Positions 19,216 to 20,000 of a stretch of 20,000 nucleotides of DNA are shown in pieces. The DNA is from Owenia fusiformis (Eukaryota > Annelida > Polychaeta > Sabellida > Oweniidae): the NCBI GenBank assembly GCA_903813345.2, contig CAIIXF020000357.1, positions 1-20,000 on the forward strand, in the 5' to 3' direction. How positions within the stretch are numbered: the stretch's first letter is position 1; the number at the start of each line of letters is the position of its first letter. Both the position numbers and the translations under genes were made by a program. Under the pieces are notes generated by a model that saw only the letters and a list, made by a program, of their open reading frames with translations, did no database searches and was not told the origin of the DNA.

Positions 19216-19245
19216 CCGGACTAGGCGACGAACCTCCAATACCAC
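19216..19245 (+). CDS. Candidate 30-nt coding micro-exon of an unidentified host gene
   Basis: A 30-base block bounded by TTTTTCAG and GTAAGT. It has 18 G or C in 30, against a strongly AT-rich surround, and it is free of array repeats. Length is a multiple of three. Frame 1 contains TAG; frame 3 reads GLGDEPPIP, which looks like ordinary protein, and frame 2 reads RTRRRTSNT. The minus strand lacks matching splice signals. The gene and product are unknown; nine residues are too few to identify a family. It could also be part of a non-coding transcript or a chance match to splice consensus. Confidence 0.45.
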
Positions 19246-19251
19246 GTAAGT
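19246..19251 (+). other. Candidate splice donor GTAAGT
   Basis: Matches the canonical metazoan 5' splice consensus directly after the GC-rich block. Together with the acceptor 30 nt upstream it defines the micro-exon. Confidence 0.5.
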
Positions 19252-19499
19252 AATTTTAAAAATATCCTTCAAATGATGTCTGTACAAATATATTTATCAT
19301 GACCATGCATTAAAGAACAAATCTCATATAAATAATTTACAAGTATTTTTTATTTTAACAATATAACGAGATAAATCCAAAGAGAAGCAACTATTTGTCA
19401 ATATTTTATTCAATTTTATGTCACATCTAGATTAAAAATAGATCTCGAAACTAATTCAATTACGCTGCGATACGTCTTACAGCTCTTAGCACAATTATA
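19252..19499. other. Plain AT-rich sequence, probably intron
   Basis: No array repeat, no open frame of note, no RNA-like fold and no satellite was seen. This is the only stretch of the window that appears free of element-derived DNA. Confidence 0.6.
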
Positions 19500-19531
19500 A
19501 GGAGGCCCCTGCCCCTATTATAGATATTATT

Positions 19532-19557
19532 AGGAGGCCCTTCTGAAAGGGCCTCCT
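19532..19557 (+). repeat. 5' hairpin of the second family
   Basis: AGGAGGCCCTT (19532-19542), loop CTGA, AAGGGCCTCCT (19547-19557): 11 perfect pairs, the same stem length as in family one with an unrelated sequence. Degenerate partial copies start at 19500 and 19590, so this is also a tandem hairpin series. Confidence 0.9.
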
Positions 19558-19701
19558 ATAGCTTTTGTAGCTTTTCTTTATTTATTATTAGGAGGCACTC
19601 CTGAAAGCAGTTTTCTCCTACTTTCAACTAGCTTTCAACTTTCTACTATATGCTCCTACTAGATACCTGGTTTGATCTTGATGGGAAAATATTTCATATC
19701 T

Positions 19702-19720
19702 AGGTCAAGGTCAAAGGTCA
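19702..19720 (+). promoter_or_regulatory. Triple AGGTCA of the second family (DR0 plus DR1)
   Basis: Three AGGTCA half-sites at 19702, 19708 and 19715, the last pair with one-base spacing. It is at the position of the DR1 in family one, so the motif persisted while nearby bases diverged. Confidence 0.35.
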
Positions 19721-20000
19721 AAATCCAGGTCAAATCTAAGCTTTTTTAAGTTTCTCAAAGCCTGACACTACACTTCAACATTTTTGGCTGATTTTTTTGC
19801 ATACAGATAGATATTAGTATTCTATTAGTGTTAGCCTTTTGCCGTCTAGACAAATTTCGTCTAGATTTTGAGATATTGACGTCAAAAACGGTCAAAAAGG
19901 TCATTTTTCAACTTGCTTCAAATTTAGGTCAGCTTAATTAGAAAAGATATACTGAGCTCTAAAATAGCAAATATTTTAAGGTCAAACGTCAAGGTTATCG

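Larger units (their letters stand above)
19500..20000 (+). mobile_element. Second, diverged Helitron-like element family, cut by the window end
   Basis: The architecture copies that of E3/E4: repeated AGGAGGC-type hairpin units separated by TTATTATT, then ATAGCTTTTG (family one has TATTGCTTTTG), a 5' module with TTTCAACTTTCTACTATATG, AGGTCA repeats at 19702-19720, and a core-like segment. Core landmarks shared with family one are TGACACTACACTT, GCATACAG and the exact box GTGTTAGCCTTTTGCCGTC (19828-19846), then TTTTGAGATATTG. Elsewhere it is well diverged. Its 3' end is outside the window. Confidence 0.6.

Noticed and set aside
1-20000. Centromeric or telomeric satellite
   Set aside because: Units of 1.4-2.7 kb with transposon-like ends and high length variation do not resemble simple centromeric monomers, and no telomere repeat is present.

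Overview
This is AT-rich eukaryotic, non-coding DNA. Canonical splice signals flank one short GC-rich exon candidate (19216-19245), and the rest is repeat DNA, so the source is probably an invertebrate animal. I cannot name the species or phylum. There is no bacterial gene organisation, no RNA gene I can support, and no transposase, reverse transcriptase or Rep-helicase reading frame.

Layout: bases 1-19205 are one head-to-tail array of eleven repeat elements, here called E0 to E10, plus one 89-bp stub (E5b). All lie in the same orientation. E0 is cut by the window edge; E1-E10 are complete and 1.4 to 2.7 kb long. Each element ends with the same signature: the 11-mer ATCTGGAGTCT, a hairpin with stem AAATTGAAC/GTTCAATTT, 6-8 spacer bases, then CTAGT. 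The next element starts at once with a (TTA)n-like run. E3 and E4 also keep 5' hairpins whose stem AGACTCCAGAT is the reverse complement of the 3' 11-mer. The terminal hairpin before CTRRT, the inverted subterminal repeats and the internal satellites together fit a non-autonomous Helitron-like element (Helentron/HINE type). That family assignment is inference; the repeat structure is read directly.

Inside an element there are, in order: a 5' module of about 280 bp with one perfect AGGTCA direct repeat (DR1 spacing) about 120 bp from the start; zero to four copies of a core monomer of about 475 bp; often tandem sub-blocks of about 134 bp; and a 3' compartment holding a variable satellite (CT-rich TATCC repeats, a 19-bp GGATGACTCGGCTTATTCT repeat, or a 12-bp GCTACCTACTCA repeat). 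Element types recur in order: each type I-beta element (E1, E4, E6) is followed directly by a type II-alpha element (E2, E5, E7). This gives a four-level hierarchy: 134 bp, 475 bp, element, multi-element block.

The array stops at 19205. Ten bases later a 30-nt exon candidate begins, with acceptor TTTTTCAG and donor GTAAGT, so the array seems to fill the end of an intron. After about 250 bp of plain AT-rich sequence, a second, diverged element family (19500 to the window end) shows the same architecture with a different hairpin stem (AGGAGGCCCTT). It shares an exact 19-base box, GTGTTAGCCTTTTGCCGTC, with the first family. No protein network can be inferred; the interest lies in how this element amplifies and in its position against a splice acceptor.
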